From Klebsiella pneumoniae (GTDB lineage: Bacteria > Myxococcota_A > UBA796 > SXON01): a stretch of DNA of 35,106 bases. The stretch lies in contig CAMAXZ010000043.1 in assembly GCA_945862325.1 (NCBI GenBank), forward strand, positions 1-35,106, written 5' to 3'. Under the pieces are notes generated by a model. It was given only the letters and a program-made list of their open reading frames with translations, was not told the origin of the DNA and ran no database searches. Position numbers and translations under genes: made by a program. Below are positions 16,101 to 24,421 of the stretch, piece after piece (within the stretch, counting starts at the first letter, position 1; the number at the start of each line of letters is the position of its first letter).

Positions 16101-19100
16101 GAAGCTTCCACCGCCCGATCCGTAGCCGTGGATCGAGTCGAGGGCGCGCTCTTCGTCGGCGCCGAACGTGTAGTCCAACCTCCGCACCTCGGTGGCCTCG
16201 GCGAGCCTCGCCTCTTCGTCCAGGAGCCCCGCCGCGATCGCCTCGCCCGTCGTCGGGACGGGGCTCCAGGGGCGGTGCGATCCCCCCGGCGCGACGTCGA
16301 GGGGTTGGGCCACGCGCAGCCAGGCGCCGCGCCGCCGGTCGCCCGCGTCACGCACGAACGCCCAGATTCGGCTGCCTGACGGCGCGACGAGCTCCACGCG
16401 CGCGCGTCCGTGCGTCGGCGTGCCGAGGGCGTCGATCCTTAGCGGTGGAGCAGGATCGTTCGCGAGCGTAGCGCCTCCGGCGACGACGACCGAGGCGCGC
16501 GAGCTCCCGACATCCGGCGGCGCGCCGAGCAGGGGCTCGCCGTCCCGCACGATGCGCGCCCCGTGGACCCCGCCCGCCGCCGCCGCGCGCAGCGCGGGGC
16601 GACCGTGGTGCACGGCGTCGCCGACCTCGATCCTCGATTCCGGCCCGCAACGATCCCGCCAGGCGCACACCGTCCACGGTCCGGCGTGTGGGAGCCGCAG
16701 GGGTGTCCCGGCCGGGGCCCACGTCCGCTCGGCGCCCTCGCTGCGCGCGAGTACCCACGAGCCCGCGGGGGCGTCGACGCGCAGCTCCGCCCCGACGGCG
16801 ACCGCGGGCGGGAGGGCGAGAATCCGCAATGGCGCGTCGGAAACGGCGAGGCTGAGCGGGCGGGCGAGGGTGCCGCCGTCGGCCGACTCGAAGCGGACCG
16901 CGACCCGATCACCGTCACGAGTGGAGGGGAGGGGGAGCTCCAGGGAGGCAGGCCCGGCGGCGAGGTCGATCGGGTGACGCGAGGCGCCCGTCGGCGTGTC
17001 CACGACGAGCGTGCCCTGGCGGTGCAGAGCCTCGGGCGAGAGCGCCCGCACGGTCACCCGCGCGGGGCGGCCGGGGCGAAGGTCGGGAGAACCGTCGGGA
17101 TCCGCGTCCGCCGTGAGGGCGACCTCGCGTTGGTCCACCCCGGACCCGTGCGGGGTGACCGTCGCGAGGACGCGGCGTGTGTCGGGCTCGACGACCTCGA
17201 GCGTGCCGTCGCCCTGGGCGAAGATCTCGGTGCGACCGACCCCCTCGTCCACGCGCAGCGGCCGCTCGGCGAGCACGTCCCCGAGCACGCTCCGGCTGAC
17301 GACGATCGCCCGACCCGTCACCCCGCCCCGCGCGCGTGTCGCGAGGACGAACACGCCGATGTTCGCGCCCTCCGGCGACACCGCGCGATCGACGGTGTCG
17401 ACGGACCAGACATCGAGGGGAGACGCTGGGATCGGCACGGCGTCGGCCTCGGCGAACCCTACACCGAGGCCGCTCCGCGCGAGGACGCGCAGCGCGCCCG
17501 TCACGTCCGAGAGCGCCGCGATGCCGTCTCGCCCGGTGCGCGCGCGTCGCGCCTCTCCCGCGGGGTCGATGGCGAGCACGTCTGCGCCCGCCACCGGGAC
17601 GCCCGCCCGCAACACGGCGATCGCCGCCTCGTTGCCGGCGCGCACGACCTGGACCTCGAGGGGGTCGGCGAGGAGCAGGGTCGTCGCCCGGAGCGCGCCC
17701 GTGCGCACCGTGACGGCCACGAGCGGGGCGCGGAGCGTCGCGCGGAGGGGCGTCGCCGCGAGCCGGTCCGTCGGCAGCGCGAGGCTGCGCGCGCGCTCTG
17801 GTTCGAGCAGGAACGCGTCGAGCTGGGCGTCGAGCGGCGGGCCGTCCGTGGCGCGGAGCAGCGCTTCCGGATCCACCGTGTGTTCGTGGATCGTCGCGGT
17901 GTCGCTGCCGGTCGCCACGAGCGCGCGCCCGCCCACCTCCGCCGGCAGCAGCCACAGGCCGTGAGCGCCGGCGGTCAGGGCCGCCAACGCCGCGGCGGGC
18001 TCGCCGGCGGTGACGTGGCCGCATGCGTCGGTCCACCCGCGGGCGCCGGCGAGGTCCGTGCCGTGTGTCACGAGGAGCTCGGACAGCTCCGTACAAGCCT
18101 CGAAGCTTGCGCTTCCCGACACGAGCGCGCGCAGGGCCTCGATGCGTCGTGCAGGCGGCGCGTCGTCGAGCGCGTACCAGGACACGGTGGCGTACAGGTC
18201 GGCCCGCAAGCGGCTCGCCGCGTCGGGGCTGGCGAGCTCACGCCTCGCGACGGCGCGCGCGTCCGCGGGGGTCCCCTCCGCCAGCGCCGCGAGCAATGCC
18301 TCGTCCGCGGCTGCACGCGCGGACTCGCCTTCCGAAGAGCCCGCGTTGGTCGTTGAGATCTCCAGCCAGAGGGCCCGGCGCTCCATCGGCGCGCGCGTCG
18401 CCTCGGCGCGGGCGCGCAGGGCCTCGGCGCGAACCCTCGGCGTCCGGCTCACGTCGAGCAGGGCCGCGGTGCCCAGGGCCTCGTCACGCTCGGACACCGC
18501 GCGCGCGTGGTTTAGGTACAACCTCGTCATTTCGTCGTCTTCCGGCCAGCGCGCCGCGAGGCTCCGCACCACCCGGAGCACCTCGGCGTCCGGGGCGGAG
18601 AGCCGCGTTAGGCGGCGGCCGACGACGAGCGCCGCCTCGCGGGGCAGCTCCGGAGTCGCCCCGTCCACCGCCGCGAGCAGCGCGAGCGACGCGTCGCCCC
18701 GCCGCGCGCGCCACATCGCGGCGTGGATCCGCGCCGCGACCGAGGCGTCCGGCAGCGCGGCGCGCTCGAGCGCCGCGGCGGCCAGGGCCTCGTCGGAGCC
18801 GTCGAGCTCGAGGAGGAACAGCTCCTCTTCGATCGCCCGGCGCGTCGCGTCGTCGGGCGCCGCGCCGCGCGCGGCGCGCAGGAACACCGCGGCGTTCTTG
18901 GGGTCCTTCGCCGCGCGCTCGGCCGCCCACGCGCGCAGTGACCCCGTCATCTCCCGGCGTTGGGCTCCGCCCAGCGCCGCCTCCATCTCCGCGATCGCGA
19001 GCTTCGCGGCCGCGGCGACCTCTCCCCGCGCCGCCATGGCGTCGATTCGCCCCCACGCCGCGCCCAGCCCTCCGCCCGCAAACAGCCGGGCGGCCACCTC

Positions 19101-19307
19101 GGGTAGGCCAGCCACGAGCGCGTACCGGCCCGCGAGCCACCGTGCGCGCGGATCCTCCTGTCGCTCCAGCCGCCGAACCGAGTCCGCGGCGCGGCCCTCC
19201 AGCGCGGCCCGCAGGGCGTCTTCCTCGACGGTGGGCGCGGACTGGGCGGCGGACACGAACAGCGCGACGATGAGCAGGAGCACCAGCGGTCCAGGTTGGT
19301 GTGTCAC
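13194..19307 (-). CDS. Giant exported protein with alpha-2-macroglobulin-like and repeat regions
   Basis: A 2037-aa protein. Residues ~8-24 (LVLLLIVALFVSAAQSA) form a signal peptide. The N-terminal third (~30-470) is Ala/Arg-rich helical, TPR/HEAT-like. A long beta-rich part (~480-1150) has repeated Ig-like folds of the MG2/MG3 sort (GVPVAGADVLAIDPAG, RTGRDGIAALSDVTG, RPLSLAVSDAPLRILALP) and a Gly-rich loop near 1059-1075 (YGSGGGSFGSASHAVGG). A second helical region (~1180-1340), another beta region (~1370-1510), TPR-like helices (~1540-1800) and a C-terminal beta domain follow. I see no CxEQ thioester. It resembles large macroglobulin-like proteins of Myxococcota; family assignment is tentative. 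The GTG start has no clear ribosome-binding site. A TTGACC box (19347-19342) would place transcription start almost at the start codon, so a leaderless transcript is possible. Confidence 0.65.
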   Translation of the reverse strand: MTHQPGPLVLLLIVALFVSAAQSAPTVEEDALRAALEGRAADSVRRLERQEDPRARWLAGRYALVAGLPEVAARLFAGGGLGAAWGRIDAMAARGEVAAAAKLAIAEMEAALGGAQRREMTGSLRAWAAERAAKDPKNAAVFLRAARGAAPDDATRRAIEEELFLLELDGSDEALAAAALERAALPDASVAARIHAAMWRARRGDASLALLAAVDGATPELPREAALVVGRRLTRLSAPDAEVLRVVRSLAARWPEDDEMTRLYLNHARAVSERDEALGTAALLDVSRTPRVRAEALRARAEATRAPMERRALWLEISTTNAGSSEGESARAAADEALLAALAEGTPADARAVARRELASPDAASRLRADLYATVSWYALDDAPPARRIEALRALVSGSASFEACTELSELLVTHGTDLAGARGWTDACGHVTAGEPAAALAALTAGAHGLWLLPAEVGGRALVATGSDTATIHEHTVDPEALLRATDGPPLDAQLDAFLLEPERARSLALPTDRLAATPLRATLRAPLVAVTVRTGALRATTLLLADPLEVQVVRAGNEAAIAVLRAGVPVAGADVLAIDPAGEARRARTGRDGIAALSDVTGALRVLARSGLGVGFAEADAVPIPASPLDVWSVDTVDRAVSPEGANIGVFVLATRARGGVTGRAIVVSRSVLGDVLAERPLRVDEGVGRTEIFAQGDGTLEVVEPDTRRVLATVTPHGSGVDQREVALTADADPDGSPDLRPGRPARVTVRALSPEALHRQGTLVVDTPTGASRHPIDLAAGPASLELPLPSTRDGDRVAVRFESADGGTLARPLSLAVSDAPLRILALPPAVAVGAELRVDAPAGSWVLARSEGAERTWAPAGTPLRLPHAGPWTVCAWRDRCGPESRIEVGDAVHHGRPALRAAAAGGVHGARIVRDGEPLLGAPPDVGSSRASVVVAGGATLANDPAPPLRIDALGTPTHGRARVELVAPSGSRIWAFVRDAGDRRRGAWLRVAQPLDVAPGGSHRPWSPVPTTGEAIAAGLLDEEARLAEATEVRRLDYTFGADEERALDSIHGYGSGGGSFGSASHAVGGVGGGAIVLGALDRATRAGHAPALAVLEGGPGVYEVEVPAWVGALDLELVVRSEDGRWQTLRRVLPVRGGPGEAPPERPRATLPDAWDGAAATLVAAAAEVPFASRAYAFTALATAGVPGTSERAAALRGLASARRHVDGAATATPVSRLLAEHLVGRRAAIDETGRPAEDRRHAERAEAALRLAAADPERASAGAARLLLEPTLEPWVRARATLALWVSGDAQGAREAIGGPSAADAAIVSAVRAIVLGQGDLAAAPAWWRIARTDAAHPEDRAIAIHALSLLVRGGRAARTTDTAAPDRSEVGALNVTVEAPYDDTLGSARGVYRVVDGDPTAVDDVPMPALAAGEAPMHRRIPVWVDVPASTLPTRVACPDDDRLRSENPWIDLDPSDTSRSIRCVVRPRRLGPAAVTVRVHAADGVLLARGTAPLVVTPWAPTTPEDRLSPRERFRLGVALAARRDLAALGLLEPLLRDEPLPQDDLRAAATAVLALRAEGDPAAFVRSFLAFRERVPGGALDLRTAAALARAYAATGEPARALATTRIVMDARFKEELAAVSAVRDAGLALTALKLLRDLVDRYPEGPTVSQARFLAPSMLLARADGDGDRLGYTRSSLRHTAVAELAAWLMIHPEADDAGDAATMLVGALATLAEPERERALTGPLARRYPDATPLRVAHARATLAAGDAAGALRLLAGLEPTDDEPAILRGRALEALGRRDEAREAYVASGASEGYDRAAWLAREAEEPPPWIVLQPGDPAVLRGWAAPGTALRITAIRVALEAIFLRDNGRLDPDLVNVAGLRATATRSARVGPDGDVPMPALPDGAYLLLIDVGGVAYRTLLVKTDAELDVRGDDGTLVHLSDRAGRPLPDAQLWAFGGDVQATRTDADGAAWLPGGAGGLPLLARRGDRYAFANLDAQPTRRAPAPAPSAPKSRIVEDNAARYEQLFEQGAAQELRADSL

Positions 19308-19404
19308 TTAGCGCGCGAGATGTGTCGGGATCGTGGGGCGCGGTCAAGAGGTTGGTTTTCTGGTGTGGAGTTTTGGTGTGGCGGCGCCGCGCGTGGGCGG
19401 GCCG

Positions 19405-19456
19405 TGAAGCATCTGAGTAGTTGCTTCGTATATGAAGCAAATGTTCGGATGCTTCA
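19405..19456. promoter_or_regulatory. Two tandem 24-bp dyads, likely operator
   Basis: Two copies of the inverted repeat TGAAGCA-N10-TGCTTCR, at 19405-19428 and 19433-19456, separated by TATA, so equivalent positions are 28 bp apart. The spacer sequences differ while the arms are kept, as expected for protein-binding sites rather than a duplication. The block is AT-richer than its surroundings. It lies in the divergent gap between the giant gene (start 19307, minus) and the DUF2256 gene (start 19534, plus). The regulator is not identifiable from the window. Confidence 0.65.
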
Positions 19457-19533
19457 CACCGGGTCGGCGCGAGAAGGGCGTCGCGCTGGCGGCGCCGCCG
19501 CACCGCGGCCGCTCCGAACCGGCGCCGCGATAC

Positions 19534-19683
19534 ATGTGTGCCGTGCCCCGCGGCGTCGCCAAGCCGGATCTGCCCAGTCGCGCGTGCGCGCGCTGCGGGC
19601 GGCCGTTCTTCTGGCGAAAGAAGTGGGAGAAGGTGTGGGACTCGGTGCGCTACTGTTCCGAGCGCTGCCGCCGTGGCGGCTGA
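19534..19683 (+). CDS. DUF2256 zinc-ribbon mini-protein
   Basis: A 49-aa protein whose sequence follows the DUF2256 pattern: [20 protein letters not shown], then [20 protein letters not shown]. The four cysteines in CX2C...CX3C arrangement suggest a zinc-binding knuckle. The biochemical role of the family is unknown to me. The frame is open further upstream to an ATG at 19432, but that start lies inside the tandem dyads and the extra residues look non-coding, so ATG 19534 is preferred; GTG 19543 is also possible. Its 3' end overlaps the convergent membrane-protein gene by 34 bp. Confidence 0.85.
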   Translation: MCAVPRGVAKPDLPSRACARCGRPFFWRKKWEKVWDSVRYCSERCRRGG

Positions 19684-20210
19684 GCCGACAGGCGGCGCGC
19701 CTCCGCGGCGAACAGGACGACAAACGCGGCGAAGTCCCAGGACATCGCCCAGAGGAAGGCGTCGGTGTGCACGCCGACCCACCACGCGGGGACATCCCCC
19801 GCGATCGCCGCCCAGGCCCCGAAGCCGACGAAGCCCGCCGCGATGGCCGCCCAGACCCAAGCCGGCGCGGTGCCCGCCACGAGCGACGCTGCCGGCGGCT
19901 CGGGGCGCGCGCGGAGCGCGGCGTACGGCAGCAGCGCGAAGCACCCGACCACGAACGACCCCGCGAGGAAGGGCCACGCGGGCAGGTGCCCCGGCCGCCA
20001 CCACTCGCGCCGCCACAGCGCCGCCATGGCGAGGGGCCAGAGGCCCATCATCTGAAAGTGTGCGATTACCGTGGGATTCTCGCCTTCCCACGCTCCGGTG
20101 AGCAGGCGCACGATCCACTCGCCCTGGTCGGGGCGCGACGGAAGTCCGGCGCCGAAAGCCACGATCACCAGGGCGACCCAGCCGAGCGCGGCGGCGGCGC
20201 GGCCGTTCAA
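19650..20210 (-). CDS. Conserved-looking multi-pass membrane protein
   Basis: A 186-aa protein with about five hydrophobic segments (for example [71 protein letters not shown] and [16 protein letters not shown]). An aromatic-rich loop [19 protein letters not shown] may be a family feature. I recognise no named family with confidence. The TTG at 20210 overlaps the stop of the FAD-oxidase gene (TTGA, 20207-20210), which decides the start and implies coupling. It is the last gene of the EF-hand/sulfatase/oxidase operon and overlaps the DUF2256 gene tail to tail. Confidence 0.65.
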   Translation of the reverse strand: MNGRAAAALGWVALVIVAFGAGLPSRPDQGEWIVRLLTGAWEGENPTVIAHFQMMGLWPLAMAALWRREWWRPGHLPAWPFLAGSFVVGCFALLPYAALRARPEPPAASLVAGTAPAWVWAAIAAGFVGFGAWAAIAGDVPAWWVGVHTDAFLWAMSWDFAAFVVLFAAEARRLSAQPPRRQRSEQ

Positions 20211-21562
20211 ACCATCACCCCTCGCCCGAGGACACCCGCCGGGTCCGCCGCGGCGCGCAGAGCCCGCCACGCGTCGATGAGCGCCGGCGGCACCATCTTG
20301 GCGAGCAACGCGCGCTTGTGGCGGCCGATCCCGTGCTCTGCGCTCACGGTTCCGCCCAGGGCGATGGCGCGCTCGGCGAGCCACGTGTATCGACGACGCG
20401 CCTCGGCGAGCTCCGCCGCGTCGCGGGGCAGGAAGTTGAGGTGGAGGTGGGCGTCCCCGATGTGGCCGAAGCACACGGTGGGGATGTCGTGCTGATCGTA
20501 GAGGTCCATCATCTCGGGGAGGGCGTCCGCCGGCACCGCGAAGTCGGTCCCTACCTTGGGCACGCCCGTGCGGGACAGGCGCTCGTTCACGCCGGCGGGC
20601 AAGGCGTGCCGTAGCTCGTGCAGGCGCGCGCGCGACGGCGCGTCGGTCGCCACGACGGTGTCGTCGATCAGCGCGTCGTGCTGGAGCAGGCGGTCTACCC
20701 AGTCCTCTACCGGCGGTTCGGGGTCCGCGTGCTCGATCTCGAGGAAGATGGCGGAGTCCGCGTCGGGCACGTCCGGGGCCCGGCCGCGGATCAGGTCGAG
20801 GGAGTGGCGGTCGAAGTACTCGACGCAGCGCGGGCCTCCTTGGGGCGGCATCGCGCGACACGCCGCGACGAACCCGAGGGTGGACGCCCGGTTCGGGAAG
20901 TAGGCGAGCAGCCCGAGCACGTGCGCCGGCAGCGGGATGAGCCGCGTGCGGACGCGGGTCACCACCCCGAGGGTGCCCTCCGCGCCGATGACGAGGTCGA
21001 GCAGGTTGTCGGCCGGGTAGTAGCCGGCCGCGGTCTTGGTGCGCGGCTCTGTCCATCGCGGCACGGGCCACGGGGACGGGGTCGCGCGGGTGACCTCGCG
21101 GAGCACCTCGCCCGTCGGGGTGACGAGGTCGACCGCCTCGATCCACGGTCGGGTCGGCCCGAACCGGAAGCTGCGGGCGCCGCTCGCGTTGCACGCCACG
21201 GCGCCACCGACGGAGCACTCTTCGCGCGAGGTCGGGTCGGGCGGAAACAACCAGCCTTCGCGCTCGGTCATCGCCTGGTACGCGCCCAACAGCACGCCGC
21301 TCTCGACCACATCGCGCCCGAGGATGCGCGCGAGCCCCTCCGTCGACACGAGCGCTCCGGCGGTGGGCACCGGCGCTCCGGTGGTGGAGGTGCGACGGGC
21401 CGTCACGGTGACCGGCATGCCGGTAGACTGCGCGTTCGCAAGGATGGCGGCCACTTCTTCTGCGTCGCGCGGGCGGTAGAGGCGATCCGCGAACCCGCGC
21501 ACGTTGGACGCGTCCACGAGGTAGCCGTCGAGCACCGCGGGGTCGGTGACAGCGGCGATCAT
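20207..21562 (-). CDS. FAD-linked oxidase, GlcD/D-lactate dehydrogenase type
   Basis: A 451-aa protein. The N-terminal half is an FAD-binding type 4 (PCMH) domain: LYRPRDAEEVAAILANAQ, VTVTARRTSTTGAPVPT, GWLFPPDPTSREECSVGGAV with ACNASGARSFRFG, and DLVIGAEGTLGVVTRVRTRL. The C-terminal half is the FAD-oxidase C domain with FGHIGDAHLHLNFLPR and the EHGIGRHKR signature. Enzymes of this group oxidise 2-hydroxyacids such as glycolate or D-lactate and pass electrons to quinone or another carrier; the substrate cannot be told from sequence. The ATG at 21562 overlaps the stop of the sulfatase-like gene (ATGA), and the stop overlaps the membrane-protein start (TTGA). Confidence 0.88.
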   Translation of the reverse strand: MIAAVTDPAVLDGYLVDASNVRGFADRLYRPRDAEEVAAILANAQSTGMPVTVTARRTSTTGAPVPTAGALVSTEGLARILGRDVVESGVLLGAYQAMTEREGWLFPPDPTSREECSVGGAVACNASGARSFRFGPTRPWIEAVDLVTPTGEVLREVTRATPSPWPVPRWTEPRTKTAAGYYPADNLLDLVIGAEGTLGVVTRVRTRLIPLPAHVLGLLAYFPNRASTLGFVAACRAMPPQGGPRCVEYFDRHSLDLIRGRAPDVPDADSAIFLEIEHADPEPPVEDWVDRLLQHDALIDDTVVATDAPSRARLHELRHALPAGVNERLSRTGVPKVGTDFAVPADALPEMMDLYDQHDIPTVCFGHIGDAHLHLNFLPRDAAELAEARRRYTWLAERAIALGGTVSAEHGIGRHKRALLAKMVPPALIDAWRALRAAADPAGVLGRGVMV

Positions 21563-23154
21563 TCGGGTGAACCGCCCGGGGTCGTCGGCGAGGGGGGCAG
21601 GAACTGCACGCGGTCTTCGCAGGAGCGATCGATGAACGGGGCGTTCGCCTTCGCCCCTTCGCTCGCGGCGGGTGGCGCGACCTTCGGGGCGCCGCCCTCG
21701 ATCCCCCAGTAGCCGTGTTTCCGCAGCTCCTCGGCCTGCTCCGCCGAGACGCCGCTTGCGTCGAGGCTGTAGTTCGACACGTCGAGCCCGGCGCGCCATT
21801 GCACGAGGCGCTCGCGCAGCGCGGCGGCGGTCGTGGGGTCCTCCAGCACGCGATTGGTCGACTCGCCGGGATCGACACGATGGTCGTAGAGCTCGAACGC
21901 CGGCGGTGCCAGCGGCGCGTTGCGCAGGCGCTCCAGGTGGTCGGGCGCTTGGAGCGGGGTCCCGCCGAACACGAGGCGGTGCGTCGGCGTGCGCACGGTG
22001 ACGTGGTCCATGACGCCCTCGGAGAAGACCGCGTCGACCAGCCCTTCGCCGCGCGCCACCGCGCGGAGGTCTCGACCCCCGCTGCCGACGGGCGGTCGGA
22101 CCCCCGCGAGCCCCAGCAGCGTGCCGGCCACGTCGCGGGAATCGACGAGGGCGTCCACCTGGGCTCCGGGCTCGAAGCCGGGCCCCCAGGCGACCGTGGG
22201 GACGTGTGTGCACGAATCGTACAGGCCCACGCGATGGTTCATGTAGCCGTGGTCGAGGAGGTCCTCGCCATGGTCGGACACCACGAGCACGACCGTGTGG
22301 TCGAGCGCGCCGGACGCCTGAAGGCCCGCCAGGAACACGCCGAGCTGCGCGTCGGCGTAGGTCAGTCCGCCGTCGTAGTGATCGAGGATGTGGGCGCGGT
22401 CGGCCGGGGTCAGCGGCACGCCGGCCCCGGTCGCGGCGGCCGCGCGGAGACGGGTGTACGAGTCGGGATCGAGGATCTTTGCCCCGCCGCCGTGCACGAA
22501 CCACTCGGGGACCGCCTCGGGGTACAGGGCATCCGCGAGCACCATCTCCGACACACACGGGCTACGGAGGATCGTCTCCGCGAGCCGGCTGCCGGGGCCC
22601 TGGGCGTAGAGGTGGTCCCACGGGCCGGTGCGCACGTACGGGCGATGGGCGTCGTACGCGTGGACGAAGGCGAACCAGGGGCGGGGGTCGTCCTGGGCGA
22701 TCCAGGCAGCGGCCCGGGGCGCGGTGATCCACAGCGACGCGAATCCGCGCTCGGCGCTGAACTGGTCCCACCCCTGATCGAAGCCGAAGTCCGCGGTGAC
22801 GTGCCCGCCGGCCGAGAAGGCGGCGGTGCGGTACCCGTGCGCCTGCAGCGCCTCGGAGACGAAGGTCGCCGAGGCGGGCACCCCGTAGGTCGTGTAGTCG
22901 GGGCGCGCGAGCTCGGACGCGTAGCGTCCCGTGAACATCGCCCCGTGCGAATACGCGCTCTCGTTGCCCTGCGAATACGCGTGGAGGAACGTCGTCCCCT
23001 CACGTGCGAGCGCGGCGAGGGTCGGGGTGGTGTCGCGGGGGTGCCTGTACGGCGTGAGCCGGTCCGCGCGTGTCGTGTCGAGCGACACGAGCAGGATGTT
23101 CGGCGGGCCCGTGGGCGTCGCCTCGCATGCGAGGAGGGAGAAGATGAGGATCAA
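21559..23154 (-). CDS. Sulfatase-family lipoprotein with altered active-site motif
   Basis: A 531-aa protein with a lipoprotein signal MILIFSLLAC (C10). It has the alkaline-phosphatase/sulfatase fold markers NILLVSLDTTRADRL (~19-33), HDAYDAHRPY-like AYDAHRPYVR, and VVSDHGEDLLDHGYMNH with SLYD-like GLYDSCTHVP. At the position where sulfatases have C/S-x-P-S-R for formylglycine, it reads S66-A-Y-S-H followed by GAMFTGR. The Pro and Arg of the modification motif are missing, so classic formylglycine maturation is doubtful. It may hydrolyse a phosphate or sulfate ester by another nucleophile, act as a transferase, or be inactive. TTG 23154 overlaps the EF-hand gene's stop (TTGA) and gives a clean lipobox, which decides the start. 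Confidence 0.82.
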   Translation of the reverse strand: MILIFSLLACEATPTGPPNILLVSLDTTRADRLTPYRHPRDTTPTLAALAREGTTFLHAYSQGNESAYSHGAMFTGRYASELARPDYTTYGVPASATFVSEALQAHGYRTAAFSAGGHVTADFGFDQGWDQFSAERGFASLWITAPRAAAWIAQDDPRPWFAFVHAYDAHRPYVRTGPWDHLYAQGPGSRLAETILRSPCVSEMVLADALYPEAVPEWFVHGGGAKILDPDSYTRLRAAAATGAGVPLTPADRAHILDHYDGGLTYADAQLGVFLAGLQASGALDHTVVLVVSDHGEDLLDHGYMNHRVGLYDSCTHVPTVAWGPGFEPGAQVDALVDSRDVAGTLLGLAGVRPPVGSGGRDLRAVARGEGLVDAVFSEGVMDHVTVRTPTHRLVFGGTPLQAPDHLERLRNAPLAPPAFELYDHRVDPGESTNRVLEDPTTAAALRERLVQWRAGLDVSNYSLDASGVSAEQAEELRKHGYWGIEGGAPKVAPPAASEGAKANAPFIDRSCEDRVQFLPPSPTTPGGSPE

Positions 23155-23612
23155 CGGTTGTGTCTCCGGGCTCGCCCACGGGCGATCCGCAGCGTGACGA
23201 GGATCGCGGCCCCCAACGTGAGCCCCGCGGCGAGGAAGAACCAAGGACGTCCAGAGCTCTGTGGAGTGGTCGCGGTGGCCGCGGGGCGAGCATCCGGCGG
23301 GCGTACGGCGGGCGGCTGAGCCTCCGGCGGGCCCGCGTCACCGGGTCGGGCGCCGGCCCCGGGCGGCGGCCCCGGGTTCGGGCGCGGCGGCGTCGCGGCG
23401 ACCCAGGCCCCGAGCTCGGCGGCGGTGGCGCGACCGTCGTGATCGGCGTCGATCCTGTCGAAGTTGGACGGCATGTCGTAACGGCCGTACTCTTCGACGG
23501 ACAGCGCGCCGTCGCCGTTGGCGTCCATCCGGGCGAGCACCCCGCGGTGCACCGCGTCCGCGCTGGGCAGGTCCGCGAGGGCGGTGGCGACGATCAGGGA
23601 GCACGCGAACAT
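23151..23612 (-). CDS. Exported EF-hand protein with Pro-rich linker and C-terminal membrane anchor
   Basis: A 153-aa protein with signal MFACSLIVATALA. Two canonical calcium-binding loops follow: DANGDGALSVEE (~30-41) and DADHDGRATAAE (~55-66). A Pro/Ala-rich linker (~72-118) leads to a hydrophobic helix (WFFLAAGLTLGAAILVTL) and a basic tail (RGRARRHNR). The topology suggests an extracytoplasmic calcium-binding domain anchored in the inner membrane. It is the first gene of the operon that continues with the sulfatase-like lipoprotein, the FAD oxidase and the membrane protein. Calcium could support the sulfatase-like enzyme, as many of that fold bind Ca2+, but this is inference. Confidence 0.8.
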   Translation of the reverse strand: MFACSLIVATALADLPSADAVHRGVLARMDANGDGALSVEEYGRYDMPSNFDRIDADHDGRATAAELGAWVAATPPRPNPGPPPGAGARPGDAGPPEAQPPAVRPPDARPAATATTPQSSGRPWFFLAAGLTLGAAILVTLRIARGRARRHNR

Positions 23613-23709
23613 CGATTTCTGCTATCGCGGTCCTGACGCGCGTCGCGACCGCCACCCGCCGCGAGTGAGGGGCGCGGCCCCCACCCGCGCTTCGGAATAC
23701 AGAACGGGC

Positions 23710-24421
23710 ATGGACGTCCTCGCCCTGCGAACCCCGACGGTGCCGCCGGCGACGCACACCAACTGCTACCGGCTCGGGAGTGTCCTCATCGATCCTGGCT
23801 CTCCCTGGGAGGAAGAGCACGCGGTGGCCGTGCCGTGGGCCGACGGCGTCGACCGCATCGTCCTCACCCACCACCACCCCGACCACATCGGCGGTGTGGC
23901 CGCGCTCTCCGCCGCCCTCGGCGCGGAGGTGTGGGCCCACTGCGACGCCCGGGTGCCCTTCCCCGTTCACCGCCGCCTGGAGGACGACGAGGAGATCGAC
24001 ACCGGCGCGGGGCTCCTCCGCTGTGTGTGGACCCCGGGGCACGCCGACGGTCACCTCGCGTTTCAGCGTGTCGGCACCTCGGACATCGTCGTGGGCGACA
24101 TGCTCGCGGGGGTGGGCACGATCGTGCTGGCGCCGCCGGAGGGGCACCTCGGCACCTACCTCGCGAGCCTCGCCCGCCTGCGCGCCCTCGGCCCGTCGCG
24201 CCTCCTGCCCGCCCACGGTCCGCCGCTCGAGGACTCGTACGCGGCGATCGACGCCTACGTGGCCCATCGCCACGCGCGGACCGCGCAGGTTCGCGCGGCG
24301 CTCGGGCGCGGCGCGCGCACGCCGGAGGAGGTCGCGGCGCGTGTGTACGCCGGGGTCCCGGGCGTCGACGTGCGCCTCGCCACGGCCCAGGCCCACGCCC
24401 ACATCATCTGGTTGGAGGAGC

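Noticed and set aside
13107..16379. Very long plus-strand open frame opposite the giant gene
   Set aside because: Its product is Arg/Gly/Ala-rich without domains or a start signal. It is a GC-driven antisense frame; the minus-strand protein has a signal peptide and domain structure.
19432..19533. N-terminal extension of the DUF2256 protein starting at ATG 19432
   Set aside because: That ATG is part of the second dyad arm and the extra residues do not resemble the family. ATG 19534 gives the usual short protein.
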